Notes: generated by a model not told the origin, from the sequence alone. A stretch of DNA of 64,000 bases from Terriglobus tenax (GCF_025685395.1 NZ_JAGSYA010000004.1:2294001-2358000); one strand, 5' to 3'; positions 26,232 through 34,165 are shown, counted from the first letter of the stretch. Made by a program: numbers and translations.

Positions 26232-26856
26232 TCTTTAAGAGATTCTCCTTTAGGCTCTTGAAGATGGCGTTGAAAACTGCGATGTCCGAAGTGGCTGGGA
26301 GGTTCAGGTTTATTGTGTATCCTAAATTTAATCCAATTCCAGTCCCTGATATGTCTGGTGGCGATAAGGGTTCGGGATCGCGGCGGACTGTTATTTCCTG
26401 GTTAGGCTCGGTCTGCTGTTTCGCTGCAGTCGAATTGAAATCAGCGAATTTCTTGATGTATTTAATGGCTGCCAAAATAAGTCCAACCGTGCTCGAATCG
26501 TCGCCCTGACCAGTTTCTTCAATGATGATTCCACGTAGTTGGTCATCATTGAGTTTGTGCATGTATTCGTTACGTAGGTATAAGGGCCCATATCCTTGCT
26601 TGAGAGCTTCAGAGGCTGCCCAACCTGAAAATTGTGGGTTACGAAATTTTTTATAAAGATCTGAAGGGGCGCCGTCAGTGTTCACAAATCCAATTTTCTT
26701 GAGAAACGACGTCATTTGGTTTCCAGAGCCACCTTTGATTTGCAAGATGGTCTTGACGAAATCCTGACTTACTCTTTCAGGTACCGCAGCAGACTTGATC
26801 GCCAAGAAAGCTTTTTCAATGTTTCCAGGAGCGGTAACGTAAGGAAGACTAGACAT
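26224..26856 (-). CDS. DUF5343 protein
   Basis: 210 residues. The DUF5343 region is clear: LPYVTAPGNIEKAFLAIKSAAVPERVSQDFV, LKKIGFVNTDGAPSDLYKKFRNP, YGPLYLRNEY. A low-complexity linker (about 150-175) leads to a C-terminal strand segment and FNAIFKSLKENLL. The function is not established; the first part looks like a winged-helix DNA-binding fold. AAAGGT lies before the ATG at 26856. It forms a tight pair with the HEPN gene. Confidence 0.78.
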   Translation of the reverse strand: MSSLPYVTAPGNIEKAFLAIKSAAVPERVSQDFVKTILQIKGGSGNQMTSFLKKIGFVNTDGAPSDLYKKFRNPQFSGWAASEALKQGYGPLYLRNEYMHKLNDDQLRGIIIEETGQGDDSSTVGLILAAIKYIKKFADFNSTAAKQQTEPNQEITVRRDPEPLSPPDISGTGIGLNLGYTINLNLPATSDIAVFNAIFKSLKENLLKNE

Positions 26857-26879
26857 ATTGACCTTTCTTATCAACGTAG

Positions 26880-27725
26880 TTACTGGGTTTCTAACTCCGC
26901 GTTGAGCCGTGCTCCGCTGCCGGCTACGTTCATCTTGCGGGTCCAGTCGGTGTAGCCCTTTTTCTTGACAGTTACGGTATGGACGCCCGGGGTTACGGTG
27001 ACGGCTGAGGGTGTGTTTCCCATGAAGACGCCGTCGATCTCGATGTCCGCGCCTGGGACAGAGGATTCGACATTCAGGCTGGCCATTACCGGGGCGGATG
27101 ACGCTGCGACAGGCGCGGCAAATGGATTGAGTTTTGCCATGTCGAGCTTGGTGTCGCCCTGTACGAAGGCAGTGACTTCCGTTCCTTTCGGAATAGTGAT
27201 GTCTTTGCCGTGCATGAAGAGGAAGAGTGGGGCAGCCGGAAAGAAGACGATGCCGGTGGCGACCATGGCTCCCGTCATGGCTCCGACGTGTCCGCCGCCT
27301 TTGGTGTTTTTGACGGCGCGGAGCTGAATTTTTTCACCTGTGGTGAGGCGGGTGCTGTCGATATTGACGTCGAGCTTGCCACCGCGTCCCATACGCTTTT
27401 TCGGTTCAGCGGTGGTGACGGTTGCCAGGGCGGCTGAGCCTTTGGGAATGATGGTGACGCCCTGTACAACGATGTCTTCCGTTACTTCGAATGGGACCTG
27501 CTGGCCAACGTGTGCGTCGGCGGAGGAGATGGTTTCCGAGAGGCGCAGTTTGACCTCTGTGCCGTCCATGAGGGTGTTGGGGATCGCAGGACGCGGTGGT
27601 TCCTCCTGTGCTGCGGGCGTAGCAGAAACTGCGGAAGCCGGCGGAGGAGTTGTTTGCTGTGCGTAAAGAGAATCACCAAGGGAAAGAAGGCAGACGAGCG
27701 CCAAGGAAATAAATGAACGATGCAT
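26880..27725 (-). CDS. secreted PEGA-domain protein
   Basis: 281 residues. A signal peptide (FISLALVCLLSLGDSLYA) precedes a module at about 55-140 (VKLRLSETISSADAHVGQQVPFEV, TIIPKGSAAL) that recurs in two other proteins here, a hydrophobic Gly-rich hairpin (GAMTGAMVATGIVFFPAAPLFLF), and a C-terminal PEGA domain at about 212-275 (VPGADIEIDGVFMGNTPS, VTPGVHTVTVKKKGYTDW). It is probably a surface or periplasmic anchor. The DUF5343 gene starts 23 bp downstream on the same strand. Confidence 0.8.
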   Translation of the reverse strand: MHRSFISLALVCLLSLGDSLYAQQTTPPPASAVSATPAAQEEPPRPAIPNTLMDGTEVKLRLSETISSADAHVGQQVPFEVTEDIVVQGVTIIPKGSAALATVTTAEPKKRMGRGGKLDVNIDSTRLTTGEKIQLRAVKNTKGGGHVGAMTGAMVATGIVFFPAAPLFLFMHGKDITIPKGTEVTAFVQGDTKLDMAKLNPFAAPVAASSAPVMASLNVESSVPGADIEIDGVFMGNTPSAVTVTPGVHTVTVKKKGYTDWTRKMNVAGSGARLNAELETQ

Positions 27726-27820
27726 CTCAACAGTCCTACGAATCAATTGTGGGGAGTGAGAAGAAGAGTACCTTCAGTATTTTGGCACTGCAAGCAAATT
27801 TTGAAGTACGACTGGCTGGA

Positions 27821-27857
27821 AAAGCAGATTCCTCCGCCTGCGGCTGCGGAATGACAG
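27821..27857. repeat. family-A dispersed palindromic repeat, copy 1
   Basis: AAGCAGATTCCTCCGC is followed by a short loop and GCGGAATGACA. The arms ATTCCTCCGC/GCGGAAT are complementary. It is one of four copies within 600 bp around a GIY-YIG gene. Confidence 0.8.
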
Positions 27858-27912
27858 ACTAAAAAGGGACGCAACTGGGCACAAAAGGGAAGCAGTCGTT
27901 GTTTTTTCTTTT

Positions 27913-27944
27913 CTTGTTTTGTCATCCCGTAGGGATCTGCTTTT
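27913..27944. repeat. family-A dispersed palindromic repeat, copy 2, inverted
   Basis: TTGTCATCCCGTAGGGATCTGCTT is the reverse complement of the family-A unit with a shortened loop. It ends next to the TAGAAT hexamer in front of the GIY-YIG start, so it forms the upstream part of that gene's promoter region. Confidence 0.75.
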
Positions 27945-27956
27945 AGAATTTTGGCC

Positions 27957-28277
27957 ATGTCGCGGGAGTATGTTTTCTACGTCTACATTCTGGCCAGCCG
28001 CTCGCGGACGCTGTATGTAGGGATGACGAACAACGTTGTGCGTCGCCATACTGAGCATGCTGGTGGGCGTAAGGGGTCGTTTACTGCTCGGTACAAGATT
28101 GACCGGCTGGTTTATTACGAACGGCACCAATATGTGCGGAATGCGATTGCTCGTGAAAAAGAGTTGAAGGATTGGAGCCGCGAGAAGAAGGTGGAGTTGA
28201 TTGAGAAGGTGAATCCTACTTGGGAGGACTTGTCGACGGCATTTTCCCGGAATTACCGGGGTGAGCCGCTGGTTTAG
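27957..28277 (+). CDS. GIY-YIG nuclease family protein
   Basis: 106 residues, close to the usual size of the single-domain UPF0213-like group. FYVYILASRSRTLYVGMTNNVVRRHTEH holds the GIY-YIG strands (VYI...LYVG) and the catalytic Arg; YERHQYVRNAIAREKELKDWSREKKVELI supplies the conserved Glu. The family cuts DNA, but many such small members are uncharacterised. TAGAAT lies 7 nt before the ATG, so it may be leaderless. It is enclosed by family-A repeats on both sides. Confidence 0.88.
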   Translation: MSREYVFYVYILASRSRTLYVGMTNNVVRRHTEHAGGRKGSFTARYKIDRLVYYERHQYVRNAIAREKELKDWSREKKVELIEKVNPTWEDLSTAFSRNYRGEPLV

Positions 28278-28290
28278 CGGTTGGCAGGAG

Positions 28291-28325
28291 AAGCAGATCC
28301 CTCCGCTACGCTACGGGATGACAGG
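28291..28325. repeat. family-A dispersed palindromic repeat, copy 3
   Basis: AAGCAGATCCCTCCGC with a TACGCTAC loop, then GGGATGACAGG. It begins 13 bp after the GIY-YIG stop, in direct orientation. Confidence 0.8.
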
Positions 28326-28370
28326 GCAAGAAAGGCAAAATCGAAAGCAAAAGCCAGAAGCAAAGGCAAG

Positions 28371-28409
28371 AAGCAGATTCCTCCGCCTTCGGCTGCGGAA
28401 TGACAAACA
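28371..28409. repeat. family-A dispersed palindromic repeat, copy 4
   Basis: AAGCAGATTCCTCCGCC followed by TTCGGC and TGCGGAATGACAAAC. Nearly identical to copy 1; it lies between the GIY-YIG gene and the glutathione peroxidase gene. Confidence 0.8.
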
Positions 28410-28447
28410 AAAACGACAAAAGCGTTATCCGGTAGCATCCTATTGCT

Positions 28448-28996
28448 ATGGCAAATCTGACCTCGATCCCTCTGGAAACCATTACCGATACTCCCACCAC
28501 TCTGGCGGAGTACTCCGGCAAGGTGTTGTTGATTGTGAATGTGGCTTCGAAGTGTGGGTTTACGCCGCAGTATGCGGGGTTGGAGGCGCTTTTTCGGAAG
28601 TACTCCGAGAAGGGGTTGGTGGTGTTGGGCTTTCCTGCGAATGATTTTGGTGGGCAGGAGCCGGGGACCAATCAGGAGATTGCGAAGTTCTGTTCGCTCA
28701 GCTACGACGTCAGCTTTCCGATGTTTGCCAAGATTGGCGTGACCGGGTCGTCGATCCATCCGCTTTATAAGGCGCTGATTGAGGCGCAGCCGAAGGCTGT
28801 TTCCACCACCGGGAAGGACATGGCCGCCGATCTGCGCGGGTATGGGCTGCCGGTGACCGATCCGCCGGAGGTTTTGTGGAACTTTGAGAAGTTCCTGGTG
28901 GGGCGGAATGGCGAGGTGGTGGCGCGGTTTGCTCCGGATACCACACCGGAGGACCCGGCGCTGGTGGCGGCGATCGAGGCGGAGCTGGCGAAGTAG
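28448..28996 (+). CDS. glutathione peroxidase family protein
   Basis: 182 residues. The peroxidatic Cys is in NVASKCGFTPQY; the Gln and Trp of the catalytic tetrad are in PANDFGGQEPG and LWNFEKFLV. Bacterial Cys-type members usually reduce hydroperoxides with thioredoxin. No signal peptide, so cytosolic. The start is the first ATG; the ribosome-binding site is weak. Confidence 0.92.
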   Translation: MANLTSIPLETITDTPTTLAEYSGKVLLIVNVASKCGFTPQYAGLEALFRKYSEKGLVVLGFPANDFGGQEPGTNQEIAKFCSLSYDVSFPMFAKIGVTGSSIHPLYKALIEAQPKAVSTTGKDMAADLRGYGLPVTDPPEVLWNFEKFLVGRNGEVVARFAPDTTPEDPALVAAIEAELAK

Positions 28997-29185
28997 TCCC
29001 GTTCTGGCACCCGGGGCGGGAGATGGGTGGTTCCCGGATAACCACACTCGGCACTTGTTTTTGCACAAGGGCGAATGATGGGAAAACCTCGCTACAATCA
29101 AGGTGTTCCGTGCGTGTGGGTGAACTGGTAAAGTGGTTCCCAAACGCACGTCAAGGTTTCACCATCATCGGGAGACTCCTCTGCC

Positions 29186-30364
29186 ATGACGACTACTGCT
29201 ACTCCGCTTCAGGCCGCAGCATCGGCGACGCCGGCCGGCAATCTTGAAATCACGATCTCGCGCGGCGATCTTTTGCGGGAGCTGACGGCGGCGCAGTCCG
29301 TGGTGGAGCGCAAGACGACGATTCCGATCCTCTCGAACTTTCTGTTTGAGGCCGACGGCGAGCGCCTGACCATTACGGCGACGGATCTGGACCAGTCGCT
29401 GCGGACCTCGACCACCGCGAAGGTGAAGAAGGCTGGGGCCTGCACGATTCCGGCGCGCAAGCTGTATGACTACATCAAGCTGCTGCCCGAGGGCGAGATC
29501 AGCATCAAGCTGATGGACAACCACTGGGTGCAGATCCGTGCCGGCCGTTCGAACACCAAGATGGTGGGCATGGCGCGCGCGAACTTCCCCACCGTGCCGG
29601 AGTTTCCGGAGGCAGGCGGGTTGAAGATCTCGGTTGCCGGGCTGCGCAGCATGATCTCGAAGACAATTTTTGCCATCAGCAGCGAGGAGTCGCGCTACAC
29701 GCTGAACGGCGCGCTGCTGGTGCTGAAGTCGGAGTCGATGGCGATGGTTGCCACCGATGGCCATCGCCTGGCGCATATTGAGCGGCTGAACGAGACGATT
29801 GCTGGAATTTCGGGCGAGAAGAAGACGCTGATTCCGCGTAAGTGCCTGGGTGAGCTGTCCTCGCTGCTGGCCAACACCGAGGACGACACGCTGGAGTTTG
29901 CCGACGACGAGCAGACGCTGTACTTCCGCGTGGGCGGTCGCGTGCTGACCAGCCGCAAGCTGACCGGCCAGTTCCCCAACTACGAGGCCGTTCTGCCGCG
30001 CGACAACAACAAGTTTGTGATCGTCCGCAGCGAAGACCTGATGGGTGCGATCCAGCGCGTGGCTCAGTTTGCCGACGAGCGGTCGGGCGCGATCAAGATC
30101 CGTCTGGAACAGAACGAACTGAAGATCAGCTCGTCGTCGACGGATTCGGGCGAGTCGGAAGACTCCATCGAGACGCCGTACAGCTACGATCCGCTGGTGG
30201 TTGGTTTCAACTCGCAGTACCTGGTGGACTTCCTGAAGGCGATTGGCAACACCGGCGAGGTTCGTCTGGAGTTCAAGGATGCCCAGTCGGCCGGCCAGAT
30301 GCGCCCCGAGGATACAAACGAAGACCAGAAGTACCGCTACATCCTGATGCCGATGCGCATCTGA
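29186..30364 (+). CDS. dnaN: DNA polymerase III sliding clamp (beta subunit)
   Basis: 392 residues. Three clamp domains can be followed: LLRELTAAQSVVERKTTIPILSNFL, then RYTLNGALL...VATDGHRLAHIE, then the C-terminal PYSYDPLVVGFNSQYLVDFLKA and RYILMPMRI. The protein encircles DNA and tethers the replicase. No dnaA, recF or gyrB neighbours it in this window. GGGAG lies 10-12 nt before the ATG. Confidence 0.96.
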   Translation: MTTTATPLQAAASATPAGNLEITISRGDLLRELTAAQSVVERKTTIPILSNFLFEADGERLTITATDLDQSLRTSTTAKVKKAGACTIPARKLYDYIKLLPEGEISIKLMDNHWVQIRAGRSNTKMVGMARANFPTVPEFPEAGGLKISVAGLRSMISKTIFAISSEESRYTLNGALLVLKSESMAMVATDGHRLAHIERLNETIAGISGEKKTLIPRKCLGELSSLLANTEDDTLEFADDEQTLYFRVGGRVLTSRKLTGQFPNYEAVLPRDNNKFVIVRSEDLMGAIQRVAQFADERSGAIKIRLEQNELKISSSSTDSGESEDSIETPYSYDPLVVGFNSQYLVDFLKAIGNTGEVRLEFKDAQSAGQMRPEDTNEDQKYRYILMPMRI

Positions 30365-30404
30365 CGACTACGCGTCGAGCGAGAGGCGCACTTCGTGCGC
30401 AAAA

Positions 30405-30445
30405 AAAGCAAAGCCCCGGCAAGTGCCGGGGCTTTGCTTTGTGGC
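30405..30445. terminator. terminator after dnaN
   Basis: A 16-bp perfect stem (30405-30420 with 30425-30440; AAAGCAAAGCCCCGGC and its complement, loop AAGT) with A and T runs. Confidence 0.92.
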
Positions 30446-30527
30446 GTACAGATCACTCGAAAGGGCGTGCGGGGGACTCCCTGATTTTGGCTTTCTCCCG
30501 CAGGGCGGCATCGCGTATGAATACCGT

Positions 30528-31469
30528 ATGCGTCCTTCTTTGCGGTTGATTGCGGTAGCCCTGCTGCTTGCCAGTGTCCGTTCCTTTGCCTCCGTCGCTC
30601 TGTTGATGGAGGAACCGTTTGGCGAGTTTGGCGCCTTCAATCCGACGGGCCACGCGGCGGTTTACCTGAGCAATATCTGCGCGGAGACGCCGCTGCAGCT
30701 GCGTCCCTGCCGCGCGGGTGAGTATGGATCGGTGATCTCGCGGTATCACAAGATCGACGGCAAAGACTGGATTGCGATGCCCCTGGTCCGTTACCTGTAC
30801 GCGGTGGATACGATCAGCGAGATACCGCAGACGGTGGCGCGGGAGGATGTGGAGCGGCTGCGCGATGCCGCGTGGAAGGCGCACCTGCAGGAGCTGGCGC
30901 CGTCCGAGGACGGTGGCGATCCTCCGGGTGGAGAGTGGGTCCAACTGGTGGGCTCCTCGTACGATCGTTCGATCCACGGCTTCCAGATCGACACGACTCC
31001 AGAGCAGGATGAGCGCTTTATGGCGTTGTTCAACGACAAAAAGAACCGTGGGCACTTCAACCTGCTGGCGCACAACTGCGCGGACTTCTCGCGCGAGGTG
31101 CTGGATACGTACTTTCCGAAGGCCGAACACCGCAGCCTGTTTGCCGACTTCGGCATCATGACGCCGAAGCAGGCGGCGCGCTCGCTGGTGCAGTACAGCA
31201 AAAAGCATCCGGAGCTGCATATGACGGCGTTTCTGATTCCGCAGGTGCCGGGCACGGTGAAGCGGAGCATCAAGATTGACGGCGTTTCCGAATCGCTGGT
31301 GAAGAGCAAGAAGTACCTGATTCCGCTGGCCGTGCTGGCGCCGGAGGCAACGGGCGGCGTGGTGGCGGACTACCTGGTAGATGGGCGGCACAAACTGCCG
31401 AAGAACGCGCGCATGTTTGAGATTGGCGATGTGGTGCTGCCGGGCGAGCCGGCGAATCCTGCCCTTTAG
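30528..31469 (+). CDS. secreted protein with possible papain-like (permuted) fold
   Basis: 313 residues with a signal peptide (LRLIAVALLLASVRSFA). An early conserved-looking His (FNPTGHAAVYLSN) and a later Cys (GHFNLLAHNCADFSREVLDTYF) resemble the His-then-Cys order of circularly permuted NlpC/P60-like or DUF4105-like hydrolases. The family assignment is tentative and no substrate can be given. The ATG at 30528 is chosen because the signal peptide starts there. It converges on the next gene with a 4-bp overlap. Confidence 0.6.
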   Translation: MRPSLRLIAVALLLASVRSFASVALLMEEPFGEFGAFNPTGHAAVYLSNICAETPLQLRPCRAGEYGSVISRYHKIDGKDWIAMPLVRYLYAVDTISEIPQTVAREDVERLRDAAWKAHLQELAPSEDGGDPPGGEWVQLVGSSYDRSIHGFQIDTTPEQDERFMALFNDKKNRGHFNLLAHNCADFSREVLDTYFPKAEHRSLFADFGIMTPKQAARSLVQYSKKHPELHMTAFLIPQVPGTVKRSIKIDGVSESLVKSKKYLIPLAVLAPEATGGVVADYLVDGRHKLPKNARMFEIGDVVLPGEPANPAL

Positions 31470-31936
31470 CCCCGGCCGAGTTCGACCTGGTGAAGCGCGA
31501 TCTGTCGAAGCTGTTCGATCTCGTGCGTGCTCAGCAGGCCGTGGTGTTCGCCGCGGCGGAAGATTACGGCCCAGTCGCCATCGCGGCGCAGTTCCAGCCC
31601 ACGCGGCAACGACCAGAGGATAGAACGAGTGGACGTGCCGTGGATGGCGACCAGCGTCAGTGGCCGCTGTGCCTTGCCGAAGCCCAGGGAGACATCCAGG
31701 GCGACCATGTAGAGCTGCGGAGCGCGCCAGAAGATACAGTTGCAGCCATCGCCCCAGCCCAGGTCGTCGGTCAGGGAGAAGGGGAAGTCCTGCGGAATCT
31801 CGTCGTCAGGAAAGTCGCCGCCGGTCTGCTCCGCGAAGTGGCGCATGTGGCTGCCACGGCGGCTGGACAGATGAAGCTGCGGCAGGGTCAGCGTGACCAG
31901 CAGCATGGCGGAGACGAGGACAGTGAAGGCAAGCAT
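31466..31936 (-). CDS. hypothetical protein with N-terminal membrane helix
   Basis: 156 residues. A hydrophobic N-terminus (FTVLVSAMLLVTLTLP) anchors or exports the protein. The rest (GCNCIFWRAPQLYMVALDVSLGFGKAQRPLTLVAIHG) has no family I recognise. Stops of this and the facing gene overlap. Confidence 0.6.
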   Translation of the reverse strand: MLAFTVLVSAMLLVTLTLPQLHLSSRRGSHMRHFAEQTGGDFPDDEIPQDFPFSLTDDLGWGDGCNCIFWRAPQLYMVALDVSLGFGKAQRPLTLVAIHGTSTRSILWSLPRGLELRRDGDWAVIFRRGEHHGLLSTHEIEQLRQIALHQVELGRG

Positions 31937-32030
31937 CCGTTTGCAGGGTGTCGCAACAGCACCAAGAGAGTCAACGGGGCATCCGGGGAGGTACTTTCCG
32001 GGTCAACGGGAGTTGGCTAACCTTTCCAGC

Positions 32031-32168
32031 ATGATGCTTAACCCACAATCCGTGGTTGCGGCGGTGGAGGCACACGAGGCCTGGTTTGCGGCCAAGGTGC
32101 TTGCTGCCCTGGACGACAGCTACCCGTCTGAGCCTGTCCGCGACGAAGAGCTGGTCGAGACGCACTAA
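32031..32168 (+). CDS. small antitoxin-like (stability determinant-type) protein A
   Basis: 45 residues. EAHEAWFAAKVLAALDD...EPVRDEELVE resembles the C-terminal half of RelB/DinJ-type antitoxins and stand-alone stability determinants, where AYDAWFRAKV.EAL is typical. Compare EAYDAWFRAKVHEALND in the RelB-like gene at 49099. No toxin gene is adjacent. GGGAG lies about 20 nt upstream, too far for a firm start. Confidence 0.5.
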   Translation: MMLNPQSVVAAVEAHEAWFAAKVLAALDDSYPSEPVRDEELVETH

Positions 32169-32282
32169 GACCATTACCGATTTGCACCGGACACGGCGCA
32201 AACAGGTGATTTGTCTCCGCTGGCGGCCGATACCTTCTTCATGGCAAGGATGTGCTCCGGCGCATCTGCGTGTCGAGGAAGC

Positions 32283-32480
32283 ATGAGGAGATCTGCCGCA
32301 AACGCGTCGTTCCCGCACTCTGATGAGATTCAGAAGGCAGCAGTCACAGCGCATGCGTCCTGGTTCGCGATCAGCGTACTGCGCGTTCTGGAGAATGCTG
32401 AGGGCGAAGCTCTGCGTGAGGAAGAGCTGGTGGGTGCGTACCCCACCCCCCGGCGTTGCGAGGGTGGGATACCCGGGTGA
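32283..32480 (+). CDS. small antitoxin-like protein B, paralogue of A
   Basis: 65 residues. TAHASWFAISVLRVLENAEGEALREEELV aligns with AHEAWFAAKVLAALDD...EPVRDEELV of protein A 115 bp upstream, so the two are tandem paralogues. The last residues (YPTPRRCEGGIPG) are encoded by a CCCACCC/GGGTGGG palindrome that appears to have moved the stop codon. GAGGAAGC lies directly before the ATG. Confidence 0.5.
   Translation: MRRSAANASFPHSDEIQKAAVTAHASWFAISVLRVLENAEGEALREEELVGAYPTPRRCEGGIPG
32439..32476. repeat. family-B-like palindrome at the 3' end of a small ORF
   Basis: CCCACCC (32442-32448) and GGGTGGG (32462-32468) form the stem, flanked by TAC and ATACCC. The arms are those of the family-B elements but the right side lacks GGATGGGGCA, so it is a related or diverged copy. 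Confidence 0.5.
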
Positions 32481-32499
32481 GTGGGATGACAGATAAACG

Positions 32500-33900
32500 C
32501 TACTCGCGGATGTAGCCGAAGATGGTGTTCAGTACTTCGGCCTTTGCCGGGTGCGACCATACGGCCTCGCGTAGCTGCTGGTATTTCAGGCCGCCCATCA
32601 TGGCGATCTGGATCATGGCTGCCAGCTCCCCACCGTCAATCGAAAGCATGGATGCGCCCAGGATGAGATCCGTGTCGGCGTCGATGACGACCTTCAGAAG
32701 GCCGCGGGGATCGCCCTGCTCGTTGGCGCGGGCCATGTAGTTGACCGGGCAGCTTGCGACCCTGATCTTTCTTCCCTGCTCGCGCGCCTCCTGCTCGTTC
32801 AAGCCGATGCGGCCCAGTTCGGGGTCTGTGAACATGGTGTAGTTGATCTCGCGGTTTTTGGTGCTGGTGTTACCACCGTCTCCGTTGCCGTTGTTCAGCA
32901 GGTTGGCCCGAATGATCCGGAAGTCGTCGTAGGAGATATGGGTGAAGGCGGGGCCACCCTTCACGTCCCCCAGTGCGTAGACTCCGGGGACACCGGTTTC
33001 GAGACGATCGTTTACAGGGATGTAGCCGTGCTTGTCGGTGGCGATGCCGGCCTTGTCGAGAGCGAGCCTGTCAGAGTTTGGCGTGCGCCCGACGGCGACC
33101 AGAAGATGCGTGCCGGTGACGACCGTGGGTGCATCGTGAACGCCAAGCTCCAGCGTGACCTGCTGTGCGTCGCCGCTGGTACAGCGGGCGTGGCCGCAGA
33201 GAAGGACTTCGATGCCGTCCTCGCGCAGGATCTTCAGCAGCTCTTCCTCGATGTCCATGTCTTCCCTGGGAAGGAAGCGCTCGCCACGTTCGATGACGGT
33301 GACCTTGCTGCCGAATCGGCGAAACATCTGTCCGAACTCCAGCGCAATGTAGCTGGCGCCGAGGACGATGAGGTGTTCGGGCACAGCGTCCAGTTCCATG
33401 ATGGATTCGTTGGTCAGGTAAGGCACGCCTTCCAGTCCGTCCAGATCAGGCAAGGCGGGGCGCGTGCCGGTGTTGATCATGATGTGTTTCGCGGTCAGCT
33501 CGCGTGTGCCGCCGTCATTCATGGCGACGGAGATAGAGTTGGGGCCGGTGAAGCTGGCTTCCCCGAAGAGGGTTTCCACGCCGGCGTCGGTCAGACGCTT
33601 CTCATTGCCGTGGCGCGACTTGAGCACGATGCCGTCCTTGCGCTCGCGCACTTTGGCCATGTCGACGGAGAAGCTGTCGGGCAGCACCACGCCGAACTCC
33701 GCGGCGCGGCCGATCTGGTACGCAACACGCGCGTTGCCCACCATGGTTTTGGTGGGCGTGCAGCCGACGTTGACGCAGGTACCGCCAATCCATTTGCGCT
33801 CAATCATGGCGGTCTTCCAGCCGTGCTCGGCCATGGCTTTGGCGAGTGGTACTCCGGCCTGTCCTGCTCCGATGACGATTGCGTCGAACTGTTCTGGCAT
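32500..33900 (-). CDS. mercuric-reductase-like FAD/NAD(P) disulfide oxidoreductase
   Basis: 466 residues. The FAD-binding GAGQAGVPLAKAMAEHGW is followed by the redox-active disulfide GGTCVNVGCTPTK, a second nucleotide site (VLGASYIALEFGQMFRRFGSKVTVIERG), YALGDVKGG, and the dimerisation domain. The C-terminus lacks the vicinal Cys pair of true MerA, so mercury reduction is unlikely; the substrate is unknown. Monocistronic, with no mer genes near. Confidence 0.88.
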   Translation of the reverse strand: MPEQFDAIVIGAGQAGVPLAKAMAEHGWKTAMIERKWIGGTCVNVGCTPTKTMVGNARVAYQIGRAAEFGVVLPDSFSVDMAKVRERKDGIVLKSRHGNEKRLTDAGVETLFGEASFTGPNSISVAMNDGGTRELTAKHIMINTGTRPALPDLDGLEGVPYLTNESIMELDAVPEHLIVLGASYIALEFGQMFRRFGSKVTVIERGERFLPREDMDIEEELLKILREDGIEVLLCGHARCTSGDAQQVTLELGVHDAPTVVTGTHLLVAVGRTPNSDRLALDKAGIATDKHGYIPVNDRLETGVPGVYALGDVKGGPAFTHISYDDFRIIRANLLNNGNGDGGNTSTKNREINYTMFTDPELGRIGLNEQEAREQGRKIRVASCPVNYMARANEQGDPRGLLKVVIDADTDLILGASMLSIDGGELAAMIQIAMMGGLKYQQLREAVWSHPAKAEVLNTIFGYIRE

Positions 33901-34021
33901 GTTGCTCCTCTTTCTGCGTTGGATGCCATTGTGCCGGAAGAGGAGTTATTTGCGGATGTGTTTGTGGTGATTTCCCCATTCATCGCTGCGTGATGAGTGA
34001 GGCACCCGGGTCAGATGGAAG

Positions 34022-34077
34022 AAGAAGCAGATTCCTCCGGCTTCGACTTGGCTCAGCCTGCGGAATGACAAACAAGA
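34022..34077. repeat. family-A dispersed palindromic repeat, long-loop copy
   Basis: AAGCAGATTCCTCCGGCTTCG is followed by an extra ACTTGGCTCAGC segment and TGCGGAATGACAAAC. It is the same unit as those around the GIY-YIG gene, with a longer loop. Confidence 0.75.
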
Positions 34078-34110
34078 AGAGCAGAGCTCGCGTGCGTTGG
34101 GGCAATGCCT

Positions 34111-34149
34111 GAACCCCAACCCCACCCTTCCTTGCGGAAGGATGGGGCA
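34111..34149. repeat. family-B palindromic element, intergenic copy
   Basis: CCCACCCTTCC (34121-34131), loop TTGC, GGAAGGATGGG (34136-34146), then GCA. It has the same single C-A mismatch in the stem as the copy inside tgt. It lies just past the 3' end of the prohibitin-like gene. Confidence 0.75.
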
Positions 34150-34165
34150 GCGAGGGTTTCGATGG

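Noticed and set aside
32938-33993. Plus-strand frame opposite the flavoprotein gene
   Set aside because: Shadow frame; the minus strand has FAD, disulfide and NAD motifs in order.
34022-34150. Adjacent repeats as an insertion sequence
   Set aside because: No transposase frame and no terminal inverted repeats pairing the two; they belong to two separate repeat families.
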